A stretch of 64,000 nucleotides of DNA. It comes from Aeropyrum sp. GTDB lineage: Archaea; Thermoproteota; Thermoprotei_A; Sulfolobales; Acidilobaceae. The stretch is taken from assembly GCA_015521685.1 (NCBI GenBank), contig WANT01000047.1, forward strand, positions 1 through 64,000. Direction: 5' to 3'. Position numbers and translations under genes: made by a program. Position 1 is the first letter of the stretch. Every line of letters starts with the position of its first letter. Below, one piece after another: positions 53,694-62,496 of this stretch. Below the pieces are notes generated by a model. It was given only the letters and a program-made list of their open reading frames with translations. It did not search any database and was not told the origin of the DNA.

Positions 53694-54932
53694 TTAAAGT
53701 GTTGCATAGTGTGATACTTTCTGCAGAGCCTCATCCACGCTCCTGGCTACTAGGGGTTCACTCCTCCTCTCCAACCATGCTGAGGCTAGATAGTTGAGTG
53801 CATCTGGGTCTTTGAGGCCGTGACCAGTTAGGATCAGCACAACTATTGATCCATCCCTAACTGCACCCATCCTCTTTAGCTTTGCGAGGCCTGCTAGGGA
53901 GGCGGCGCTGGCAGGCTCAACAAGGATTCCCTCCTCTCTTGAAAGCATTACCATGGATTCTAGTATCTCGGAATCAGAAACTGCAACCATAGCCCCCCGA
54001 GACTCCCTCACCGCCTGTATTGCCTTATAGCCGTTTACTGGACTACCTATCCTGATCGCCGAGGCTATTGTCTCGGGATATTTTATAGGCCTAACTACAT
54101 TATCTCCACGCATCCAAGCCTCCACAATGGGGGAGGCCCCCTCGGCTTGGACTCCGATCATCCTAGGGCTAGGCCTGCCTAGTCCTAGCAGAGGGGATTC
54201 TCTGAACCCCTTCCATATAGCTGATATGTTGCCAGCGTTACCCACGGGAGCTATGACGAAGTCGACGTTCTCCCCCAGCTCCTCCGCGATCTCAAATCCG
54301 ATGGTCTTCTGCCCCTCTAGGCGATAAGGGTTAAAGCTGTTAAGTGGATATGCTAGAGAAGTCTCTGAGGCTCTTAAAACCACCTCAATTGCATTATCGA
54401 AAGTTCCTTCTATCTCAATGACTCTAGCCCCTAGGGAGGCTATCTGGCTCGACTTACCCCTAGCAACTTTACCTCGAGGCAGAACGACTAGCGGCGTGAG
54501 AGAGGCTTTCCTAGCGTAGGAGGACATGCTAGCTGCTGTATTACCTGTGCTGGCAGAAATGACTGCCCGGTATCCGAAGCTGAGTGCTATACTGACCCCG
54601 ACACTCATACCTCTATCTTTAAAACTGCCAGTCGGATTCTGGTATTCAGCCTTAGCGTAAAGCTGAAGCCCAAGCTTCTTAGATAGGTTGTCTAGCTTGA
54701 CTAGCGGAGTCTCGCCTTCTCCGAGGGAAATCCTGATCCTTGGCTTCGGAAGGAGATCGCTGTACCTCCATACACCTCTACCCTTAGGCGAGCCGGTAGA
54801 GTTGTATTGAGGTTCTAAGGGCTCCTTACAATACTCGCAGAGAAAGCTGTTGACTAAAGGCTTGTAAACGCGCCTACACCTTGGACAATGCAGGGATTCA
54901 GGCCCATAGACGCTGTAGTCCTCGTCAATAAT
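53694..54932 (-). CDS. thrC: threonine synthase; start uncertain (ATT near 54932 or CTG near 54893); ORF track truncates it to 54608
   Basis: In-frame upstream translation HCPRCRRVYKPLVNSFLCEYCKEPLEP...GEGETPLVKLDNL...AEYQNPTGSFKDRGMSVGVS with no stop until 54957-54959. Confidence 0.85.
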   Translation of the reverse strand: MIDEDYSVYGPESLHCPRCRRVYKPLVNSFLCEYCKEPLEPQYNSTGSPKGRGVWRYSDLLPKPRIRISLGEGETPLVKLDNLSKKLGLQLYAKAEYQNPTGSFKDRGMSVGVSIALSFGYRAVISASTGNTAASMSSYARKASLTPLVVLPRGKVARGKSSQIASLGARVIEIEGTFDNAIEVVLRASETSLAYPLNSFNPYRLEGQKTIGFEIAEELGENVDFVIAPVGNAGNISAIWKGFRESPLLGLGRPSPRMIGVQAEGASPIVEAWMRGDNVVRPIKYPETIASAIRIGSPVNGYKAIQAVRESRGAMVAVSDSEILESMVMLSREEGILVEPASAASLAGLAKLKRMGAVRDGSIVVLILTGHGLKDPDALNYLASAWLERRSEPLVARSVDEALQKVSHYATL

Positions 54933-55149
54933 ACCATCCTCGCCTTTACTTCTACATTAGATTGATCTTGCATTGACACATATTTAGAGGCCTGAAACTT
55001 ACATAGTAGGATCTGGCTATGAAAATCTTCTTACCAATAAAACCAGTAGGCCCCCATATTAGAGGCTCCGATATAAAAGCCCATCTATTGCCATATGGTT
55101 TGTTGGAGATTGAGATAGACGTTTAGCAAAAGCCGCGGGTGGATATTGA

Positions 55150-55674
55150 TTGGACCCTGTCGCCGAGTCGTTCAGAAGGATCGTTGAAGAGATATACTGG
55201 CAGGAGAGTCTCGAGGAAGCAGAGAGAACCCTAGAGGAGAGGATCCGCAATATGGATAGAGACCTAAGAGAGCTCCTGTTAGAAAGAAGAAGAGAGTATT
55301 GCGGGGACCCCAAGTCTGTCCTCTCAGTTCTAAGCCTGGAGGCCTTACTATCGTCTGACGATAATGCTGATTCAACTGAAAAGAAGCTAGCCGTCCTCAA
55401 GGCTATGGTGAGCTCTGCCTTCCTCCTACAGTGCACTCCTACTTGGCAAGAGCTCGATAGCGAGGAGAAGGCGTGGATTCTAGCTCCATTGTACAGGGCT
55501 AGCTATGGCCTAGAGCTAGCCTCAAAGGGTTCGCACGTAGATGAATTCCATTTGAGCCACGCTGTGGAGATGCTGGAAATCGCTCTACAGAGAGCGGAGA
55601 TGCTGGGGCTGATAGAGGAGATGAGGGAGCATATAGAGAAGCTGGCGAGCAAGCTCCTAGAAGAGAGCATCTAG
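55150..55674 (+). CDS. hypothetical alpha-helical protein
   Basis: 174-aa coding-like ORF, TTG start. Confidence 0.6.
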   Translation: MDPVAESFRRIVEEIYWQESLEEAERTLEERIRNMDRDLRELLLERRREYCGDPKSVLSVLSLEALLSSDDNADSTEKKLAVLKAMVSSAFLLQCTPTWQELDSEEKAWILAPLYRASYGLELASKGSHVDEFHLSHAVEMLEIALQRAEMLGLIEEMREHIEKLASKLLEESI

Positions 55675-55797
55675 CCCTTCCTAGGTATGCATAATGGCAT
55701 ATTTCACTTCAGGAGAATGAGTTAGCCTATCTACCCATAATCTCTGAACTCAAGGTGGAGTTTAGCTATGGAGGAGCTTGTGGACCGGGGATTCCGG

Positions 55798-55822
55798 GGC
55801 GGGACCAGTGGTTGGTCCCGCC
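55798..55822. repeat. 10-bp inverted repeat GGCGGGACCA-N5-TGGTCCCGCC at the tRNA-Tyr 3' end
   Basis: Perfect arms read directly. Confidence 0.8.
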
Positions 55823-55922
55823 GCGGGGATTCGAACCCCGGACCACCCGGTATCTGCGGTTCTACACCGGGCTCGCCCGTGTCCCACTACAGCCGGGCGC
55901 TCTGCCGCTGAGCTACGGCGGG
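55813..55922 (-). tRNA. tRNA-Tyr(GTA) with encoded CCA and a 35-nt canonical intron at 55852-55886 (37/38)
   Basis: Cloverleaf: acceptor cccgccg/cggcggg, cccgg-ctGTAga-ccggg after splicing, T arm cggggttcgaatccccg. Confidence 0.92.
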
Positions 55923-56035
55923 ACCATACTAATCAAGTCTATCTCTGGAACCTATAAGGTTTGAATGAGAGCAAATCTAATCTACGTTAAAGCCTCTTAA
56001 CGGTATATTGATTGACTTAGTATTATGGTCTGTAT

Positions 56036-56099
56036 TAGGGCGATGAGGATAGGTGGGCTTTTCTGATGTAGTGAGGAGTGCGGTCGTAGCCGAGCCCAT
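56036..56099 (+). ncRNA. weak C/D-box-like candidate (gCGATGA, D' CTGA 56063-56066, D CCGA 56090-56093, flanks GGGC/GCCC)
   Basis: Degenerate boxes with terminal complementarity. Confidence 0.3.
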
Positions 56100-56150
56100 A
56101 TGAGGCAGCAATAGCTTCATATCTGGATAAGGCAGAATTGATAGAATTAG

Positions 56151-56660
56151 GTGTGTAAGGGTGGTGCTATGACTAGTCTTAAGTTAGAAGTTGTGGATAT
56201 AGAGATTCCTGAAGGAGCTAATATAATTATAGGGAAAAGCCATTTTATCAAAACCGTAGAGGATATATACGAAGTTCTGGTAACTAGTTGTCCTTCACTA
56301 AAGTTCGGCATCGGATTCTGCGAGGCCTCAGGGAAGAGGCTAGTAAGGCATGACGGAAATGATGAAGAGCTTCGGCAGGCGGCGATCAAGGCATGCCTTA
56401 AGATAGGTGCTGGCCACGTCTTCGTGATTTACATTAAGGGTGGGTGGCCTATCAATGTCCTCAACGCTCTGAAGAATGTTCAGGAAGTGGTGTCGGTTGA
56501 GGCGGCCACTGCCAACCCTGTGAAGGTCATTGTAGCCGATCTCGGGGAGCAGAGAGCGTTACTAGGGGTTGCAGACGGCTTCAAACCTCTGGGTGTGGAG
56601 TCTGAGGAGGATATTCGGGAGAGGAAGGAGTTTCTAAGGAAGATAGGGTACAAGAGGTAA
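56151..56660 (+). CDS. adenosine-specific kinase family protein (DUF355-like)
   Basis: [51 protein letters not shown]. Confidence 0.85.
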   Translation: MCKGGAMTSLKLEVVDIEIPEGANIIIGKSHFIKTVEDIYEVLVTSCPSLKFGIGFCEASGKRLVRHDGNDEELRQAAIKACLKIGAGHVFVIYIKGGWPINVLNALKNVQEVVSVEAATANPVKVIVADLGEQRALLGVADGFKPLGVESEEDIRERKEFLRKIGYKR

Positions 56661-56680
56661 CGCCACAGCCACGCCTAAGC

Positions 56681-58555
56681 CTATCTAGCCTTATCTAAAC
56701 CTAGTTTTTCTTTGATCCACTTGAGTTTGATCTCAAGCCTCTTCCTCCTATGCCTTGGAGAGGACAGAATGCTGTGGCTATGGCTACCTCTAGTGAAGAC
56801 TAGTAGGGTGCTATCCTTACCTAGGATCTTCAAGGCTGTATGCATGGCCAGAGCCTGGTCAATGAAGCACCTATAGTCCTGCATGCTGTGGATTATGAGG
56901 AGAGGCGTCTTAACCTTCTCAGCGTTGAATACAGGGCTCCTCTTAACATACTCCTCCAAGTTGTCTAGAGGCGTGCCACCAATCTGGTCCACGTCAAACC
57001 AATACCCTATATCGGCGGCCCAGAAGTCAGCTATCCAGTCAGCTATACCATTCTCGCTTACCGCTGCCGAGAACTTGCTAGTCTTAGTTATAATCACATT
57101 CGTCATGTAACCGCCGTAGCTGATGCCTGTAACGACGAGGCGGGATTGGTCAGCGTCAACTCTGGCTAGGACCTCGGAAAGGAAGTCCATGATCTGGTTG
57201 AAATCAACCTCGCCGTACTTCCCTCTAATATCCGCGAATTCTTCTGAGTAGCCGTCGCTCCCCCTCGGATTGGAGTAAGCTACGATAAAGCCTTGGGAGG
57301 CGAATAGCTGCATCTCGTAGTGGAACGAGTACCCATACATACCCTTGGGCCCGCCGTGAACGAAGAGTATAAGTGGTTTAGGCCCCTCGGTATCATCGGG
57401 TTCTATGAACCAGCCGTCTATCTGGTCTCCCTGGCTATTTAGACTTATGTGTATGGGCTTGTAGAGCTTGAATTTCTCTCCGAGCCAGCTATTTATACTA
57501 GTCACTTGAAGGACCCTACCGCCGGATAGTCTGTAGACTTCGGTGGGCGATACTGGGTTTGAGGCGGTGAAAACAGTGTCCACACCGTTCGAGTGAGCCT
57601 CGTAGATCACGGAGTCCATCCTTACGAGGTCCTCAACTCCCTTCTCATCAATTACTGCTAGTACGCTCCTACCAGAATCTGCGTATACTACGGCTGGCCT
57701 TCCGTCTAGCCCTCCAGCTATGGACCATATGTTTCTATCCAGCGAATCGCATGATAGGCACTCAGCACCACCTCCTTGTAACTTGTATAGTTTGTTGTGG
57801 CTCGCTATGCCTATCTCTCTCTTATGAGCTAAGAGGTAGAGCTCCTGCCCTACACACTTTATGCTAGATATAGTAAGTCCTTCCAGGATAGTTTCTGGCT
57901 CCCCGCCCTCCGGCTTAATTCTCTTGAGATGGGTGGTCAAAGGATCCTTCCAGGACTCGAGCGATACGTAGTAAATATATCCTCTGCATGATTCGGCCGA
58001 CGCTACGCCAATCTTCTCCTCGGTTATCTTTTCTACAAAGCCTGAATCGGCATCAACTAGATGTAACTGGTCTGAGAGGCCAGCTATGAATCCAGCCCCG
58101 TCAAACCAAAGGGGTAGCCTGTTAGTCATAACGTAGTCTCCATCGCCATCATAGAAATCCTTCTCTTCAACTGGCGCTACTACGAGCATCCTCCTAGCAT
58201 CTAGCCAGGCTAGAGAGGAAATCCCGTGTTTGAACCAGGCTATGCGCCTAGCCTCTCCAAGCCTACCTGCAACGTATAGTCCGGAACCCTTCTCCCCTTT
58301 ACCCGCGGTTCTTCTGCTGGCGAATGCCAGTAGCCGCGAGTCAGGGCTCCACTCAGGCTGCGAGTCTCCCTCTCCCTGGTAGAAAGACTGCTCTCCAGAG
58401 GACCATAGAACGCGGATCTCGTTTCGATACTTATTTGACTCAAGGTCGGGGACTGTGGTCGAAAACGCTATATCTCCAGATGGCGATATCCTAGGGGAAG
58501 ATATCCTAACAAGGCGAAGCACTTCTTCCACTCCTAGCTTCCTACGACTAGGCAA
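56681..58555 (-). CDS. S9 prolyl oligopeptidase / acylaminoacyl-peptidase-like
   Basis: LFVHGGPKGMYGYSFHYEMQLFASQGF, VTGISYGGYMTN, MQDYRCFIDQALAMHTAL, catalytic-type His in RGSHSHS. Confidence 0.9.
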   Translation of the reverse strand: MPSRRKLGVEEVLRLVRISSPRISPSGDIAFSTTVPDLESNKYRNEIRVLWSSGEQSFYQGEGDSQPEWSPDSRLLAFASRRTAGKGEKGSGLYVAGRLGEARRIAWFKHGISSLAWLDARRMLVVAPVEEKDFYDGDGDYVMTNRLPLWFDGAGFIAGLSDQLHLVDADSGFVEKITEEKIGVASAESCRGYIYYVSLESWKDPLTTHLKRIKPEGGEPETILEGLTISSIKCVGQELYLLAHKREIGIASHNKLYKLQGGGAECLSCDSLDRNIWSIAGGLDGRPAVVYADSGRSVLAVIDEKGVEDLVRMDSVIYEAHSNGVDTVFTASNPVSPTEVYRLSGGRVLQVTSINSWLGEKFKLYKPIHISLNSQGDQIDGWFIEPDDTEGPKPLILFVHGGPKGMYGYSFHYEMQLFASQGFIVAYSNPRGSDGYSEEFADIRGKYGEVDFNQIMDFLSEVLARVDADQSRLVVTGISYGGYMTNVIITKTSKFSAAVSENGIADWIADFWAADIGYWFDVDQIGGTPLDNLEEYVKRSPVFNAEKVKTPLLIIHSMQDYRCFIDQALAMHTALKILGKDSTLLVFTRGSHSHSILSSPRHRRKRLEIKLKWIKEKLGLDKAR

Positions 58556-58671
58556 TGACTATTCCCCATAGGCACAGTTGGAACGCCAAGAGTGTAAATA
58601 TAGAGCTGTAAAGCAAGTACATCAGCAAAAAGAGGAAAAGCCGCTTAAGTAAGACAATGTCTTTATCTGGA

Positions 58672-58758
58672 GCGGCCGGGAGCAGACCCCCGCCCCGCCT
58701 AGAGCCCTAGGCCTATTCGGGCCTAGCTATGAAAGGCGGCTTCCCTCCCGGCACACAC
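58672..58758 (+). ncRNA. candidate H/ACA box sRNA with K-turn
   Basis: Lower stem gccgggag/ctcccggc (58675-58682/58745-58752) followed by ACA (58753-58755); pocket; upper stem ccgcct/aggcgg; GA/GA K-turn-like internal loop; apical ctaggcc/ggcctag. Confidence 0.75.
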
Positions 58759-58875
58759 AAGCACTTATCCGAAGCTAGGCTATCGTATAGCGGCTGAACC
58801 GCGAGGGCGAGCGAGTTGAGGGTTCGAAGCCAATGGTTGGAGGGTTAGGGTATGTTTTGTTCATGCGAAAAACTT

Positions 58876-59592
58876 TCAGTGTCTGGGCGGTAGTAATCCT
58901 CCGAGGTCCTCGATCTCCTTTGAAGCCTCTTCTAGGTCCTTGAAGGTGTCAATGCTCCTCCAGTAGTAGGGGGGTATCTCGTACCTCACTGCTACTAGCT
59001 TTTTCATACTGGCCAGTTGTGGGAATGTTGTTTTCTCTATGTCGCCATGGTCTGGCAAATATTTCACTATCTCGCTGCTCACCGCGTACAGGCCTCCATT
59101 GATCCAGTAGTCGTGGATCAGGGGCTTCTCCCTGAATCCCGAGACGTTGCTGTCTTCCAGCTCTAGAATTCCGTAGGGGCTTCTTAGTGGTACTGCTGCT
59201 ATGCCCGCAGTGGCTTTCCTTTCCTGGACAAGATTGACTAGAGGTCCTGGATCGATGTTAGTCACTATATCACCATTAACTACCAGGACCACTGGCTCCT
59301 TCTCTATAATATGTCTCGCATTCCAGAGAGCTCCCGCAGTACCTAGAGGGCTGTCCTCAACGACGTACGTGATTCTAACTCCGAGTCTAGAGCCCGAACC
59401 TACCTCTTCGATTATCTTCTCCTTTAGGTATCCGACTAGGAGTACGAACTCCTGAACCCCGTAGTACTTTAGCCACTCTATTTGGTGCACTAGGACTGGC
59501 TTTCCCGCGACTTCAAGGAGGGGTTTAGGCTTTTGCTCTGTGAGAGGTCTTAGCCTCTTGCCATATCCACCAGCTAGGATTAGCGCTAGCAC
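58876..59592 (-). CDS. NDP-sugar nucleotidyltransferase
   Basis: LILAGGYGKRLRPLTEQKPKPLLEVAGKPVLVHQIEWL, VNGDIVTN. Confidence 0.93.
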   Translation of the reverse strand: MLALILAGGYGKRLRPLTEQKPKPLLEVAGKPVLVHQIEWLKYYGVQEFVLLVGYLKEKIIEEVGSGSRLGVRITYVVEDSPLGTAGALWNARHIIEKEPVVLVVNGDIVTNIDPGPLVNLVQERKATAGIAAVPLRSPYGILELEDSNVSGFREKPLIHDYWINGGLYAVSSEIVKYLPDHGDIEKTTFPQLASMKKLVAVRYEIPPYYWRSIDTFKDLEEASKEIEDLGGLLPPRH

Positions 59593-59718
59593 TTCTCGTC
59601 AGCCCTAAATGGTGAAAAATGGGTGTGTGCAATATTATGTTTGAGGGTTAAAAAATTAAAACGATATTGTAAAAGACTATTCTTGAATGGCCAGTTATCC
59701 GCAATGCTTGTTGTTTGA

Positions 59719-61317
59719 TCACTTGTTTCTTAGCAGGAAGTATGCAGCACCTGCTAGTGCGAGAAGGATGGCCGCAGCAGCTCCAGCCACAATCGATACT
59801 GGTATTCCCTCGTCACCACCAGATTCAGATGGGGTCTCGCCTTCATCTTCCTCCCTAGGTGTCTCCCCGGTCTCGGAGGTCTGCTCCTTTGTTGTATTAT
59901 CTTCAGTCATTGTTGTTTCTGTCCTCGCGTCACCAGGTTTCTCGGTCTTTTGCGTCTTGGTCTCTTCGCCAACCGTCTCGGTTGTTGTGGTTGTTGTGGT
60001 TTCCTCGCCACCAACGCTTATCTGTGGAGTGGTCTCGGCTTTAGCAATGTTGTAAGAGGACTCATCAAGACTGGTAAAGCCTATGGCAATGAGCACTATT
60101 TTTACGTCGTCAGTGCTTATTCCGTAGGGATCTTCTATTAGTTTCCTCTCTAGCTCGTTCAATCCTGACGTTGGGACCCCTTTCTTTACACGCTGCTGGA
60201 ATAGAAGCTCGAATTTCCAGCTACTCCAGTCTCCCTCCCCGCTTGGCATTAGGGCGGCTTTGAACGTTATCGTAGCGACACCGCCTGGGGAGCTGGTGGT
60301 GAACTCGGAGTAGAAGCCATCCGAGCGGTCTGGGTCAGCCTGGCTATCGGGGCCTATGTTGGTGTTGAAGGCTGTCTGGCCAACGAGCTTTCCAAGATAG
60401 TATACCTCGATAGCAACTGCAACGTGGGATGCATTAGAGGATGAGCCCTCAGCCTCTAGCTTGTAAGTTATAATGTATTCCTCGCTGGTCTCCTCGAGAG
60501 ATATGGAGAAGACAGGCTCAGAGCGGAATTCGACACTAACACTGGTTGTCGTTGGCTCTAGCTGGCTATAGAAGGGCTCGTCCTCGTCATAGTATGTGGT
60601 GGTATCCACGGGAGGATACTCTGTAGTCTCTGTCCCAGTATACGTTGTGGTGTACTCTGACTCAGGTTGCTCTACAAAGTCGATCTCATCTACTGCAACT
60701 TGACCCACCTGCATATATTGGTCCGAAACCATGATTGAGAATTCGGCGTCGACGAGTATAGACACTCTATTCTCGAATGCGTCCCGCAGAGACTCTAGAT
60801 ACGACTGGCCAATAGTGTTGCTTGTGAAGATTATGTCTAGCCTCTCCTCGCTAACCTCCACCGCTCCAGATGACGATATCGAGCCCCACGGTCCCTCAAG
60901 AGTTATGTATGACTGTTGCAATGACATCCCGGGCATAGACATAACAACGCTATCAATCTGCAGAATAATGCCATCTCCCTCAAGGCCGATCTCTATGTTG
61001 ACAGTCACTCCGTAATTTATGTACATATTCTGGCCTTCAAGCGGTCCTGGAGGAGGAAACGTGTTGGCAGGATAGAATGATAGTTTGAGGGCTTCGCTAC
61101 TCGAATAGATCTCGACATACTCGACATCGGCTAGCGATACATCAATAAACGTGCCTCCGTACGCCTGAGAGTAGCTGTCATTGACAGCGTCCTCAACTAC
61201 CATGCTGAACTCGCTCTCGCCATACGCCTTGAGAATTGGCGTGGCCTGTAATGCGAGGGCAGATACAAAAAGGAGAGCGAAAATACTCTTTGTTACCTGC
61301 GATAATGATATTTTCAA
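59719..61317 (-). CDS. secreted/cell-surface protein with Thr-rich stalk and C-terminal TM anchor
   Basis: N-terminal signal-like helix, TTTTTTTETVGEE...TETTMTEDNTTKEQT region, terminal VAGAAAAILLALAGAAYFLLRNK. Confidence 0.8.
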   Translation of the reverse strand: MKISLSQVTKSIFALLFVSALALQATPILKAYGESEFSMVVEDAVNDSYSQAYGGTFIDVSLADVEYVEIYSSSEALKLSFYPANTFPPPGPLEGQNMYINYGVTVNIEIGLEGDGIILQIDSVVMSMPGMSLQQSYITLEGPWGSISSSGAVEVSEERLDIIFTSNTIGQSYLESLRDAFENRVSILVDAEFSIMVSDQYMQVGQVAVDEIDFVEQPESEYTTTYTGTETTEYPPVDTTTYYDEDEPFYSQLEPTTTSVSVEFRSEPVFSISLEETSEEYIITYKLEAEGSSSNASHVAVAIEVYYLGKLVGQTAFNTNIGPDSQADPDRSDGFYSEFTTSSPGGVATITFKAALMPSGEGDWSSWKFELLFQQRVKKGVPTSGLNELERKLIEDPYGISTDDVKIVLIAIGFTSLDESSYNIAKAETTPQISVGGEETTTTTTTETVGEETKTQKTEKPGDARTETTMTEDNTTKEQTSETGETPREEDEGETPSESGGDEGIPVSIVAGAAAAILLALAGAAYFLLRNK

Positions 61318-61434
61318 CTCTTCATACTCCGCAGCCTATATTATTGGCTACACTTCTAGAGGATACAATACATAGGGTATAAATATTGCGACAAAACTTG
61401 GATGGAGCCATTTCCGTTGAGAACTCAAGATCCT

Positions 61435-62418
61435 TTATTGAGAAGGTGATACAGTTGCTGGTATCCCTAAAACCTTCTCAACATATTTGGCAGTAAACCA
61501 CGCATCAGTACTCCTCACACCATCGATCAACACCAGCCTAGGCTTGGCTTCCTCAACATAGGAGACTATCTCTCGGAACGTTGCGTGATCGCTGAAGGCT
61601 ACGTTTATTAATCTATCGCCAGCCCAAGCCGCCGGAGCCCTGAGCTCCCACCCAGTGAGCCTTACGTGTATGCCAGGCCTCCTCGAGTAGCTTTTGACTT
61701 TGCTCATGTGTGCAAAGACTATTGCCGAGTAATCTATATTATCGCCCGAATATATCCTGAGGGGCTCAACATCAACGCCATAAAACTCAGAAGCGATCCT
61801 AGCTAGAGCAACGGTTCTACTATCAGCCATGAACTCCAGCCTGACGCCTCTAAGCCTGAGTTGAGCCATAACTTCCTGAAGCTTGCCATGATATCCGTAT
61901 ATCCACACAGGCCCCTCTCCGATGAACCTGTCAATAATCTCCATCAGAGCAGCCAGAGCATCCCACTCACCCCACCTCCTCTGAAGCCTAGGGCTGCCGT
62001 AGGTGGCATCAACTACAAGGCAGTCAAGACCCTTGAGGGGGGGCGTGCCCGGCATTTTAAAGTCGCTCGTATAGCCGTATGAACCCTCAGCAGTCTCCAC
62101 TAGGACCTGTGCACTCCCGGCTATATGCCTAGCCTTGAGTAGCCTCACCCTCTCCCCATCAAACTCCATGGACCCTCCGTAAGGGAGTTCAACCCTCTTC
62201 TCCAGCGGGACTCGATAACCTAGCACATCAAGGAATTTGAATGTGTACGGAGTAGCAATCACCAACAGGCTCTCCCTAGCACTCCTCCCCAGCCCCTTAG
62301 TGTGATCAGAGTGAGCATGGGTTACCACCCTAATTGGGCGTTTATGGTAACCATCTATAGTGTAGTTAGATCCTAGCAGTATAGCGCCGCTCTTGGTAAC
62401 TCGGGCTTTGCAATCCAA
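61435..62418 (-). CDS. metallo-beta-lactamase-fold putative exonuclease/RNA-processing-like protein
   Basis: VVTHAHSDHTKGL, LKARHIAGSAQVLVET, GYTSDFKMPG, VAFSDHATFREI. Confidence 0.82.
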   Translation of the reverse strand: MDCKARVTKSGAILLGSNYTIDGYHKRPIRVVTHAHSDHTKGLGRSARESLLVIATPYTFKFLDVLGYRVPLEKRVELPYGGSMEFDGERVRLLKARHIAGSAQVLVETAEGSYGYTSDFKMPGTPPLKGLDCLVVDATYGSPRLQRRWGEWDALAALMEIIDRFIGEGPVWIYGYHGKLQEVMAQLRLRGVRLEFMADSRTVALARIASEFYGVDVEPLRIYSGDNIDYSAIVFAHMSKVKSYSRRPGIHVRLTGWELRAPAAWAGDRLINVAFSDHATFREIVSYVEEAKPRLVLIDGVRSTDAWFTAKYVEKVLGIPATVSPSQ

Positions 62419-62496
62419 ACTGCTAGTCCCACCTCAAGTGGATAGCGCGGGCGCCTTTATCCCAGTTACCCTCTTAGAGAGCCAGCTAGCATTCTT

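Noticed and set aside
55755-55964. 69-aa ORF containing VPPRGFEPRTTRYL
   Set aside because: Artifact of reading the antisense strand of tRNA-Tyr; the PRGFEPRT string is a common spurious annotation over tRNA genes
58760-58850. GC-rich tail after the H/ACA candidate, considered as SRP RNA, RNase P RNA or a second guide
   Set aside because: Only short hairpins (gctat-cgt-atagc, gcgg-ctgaa-ccgc); no conserved SRP or RNase P motifs seen
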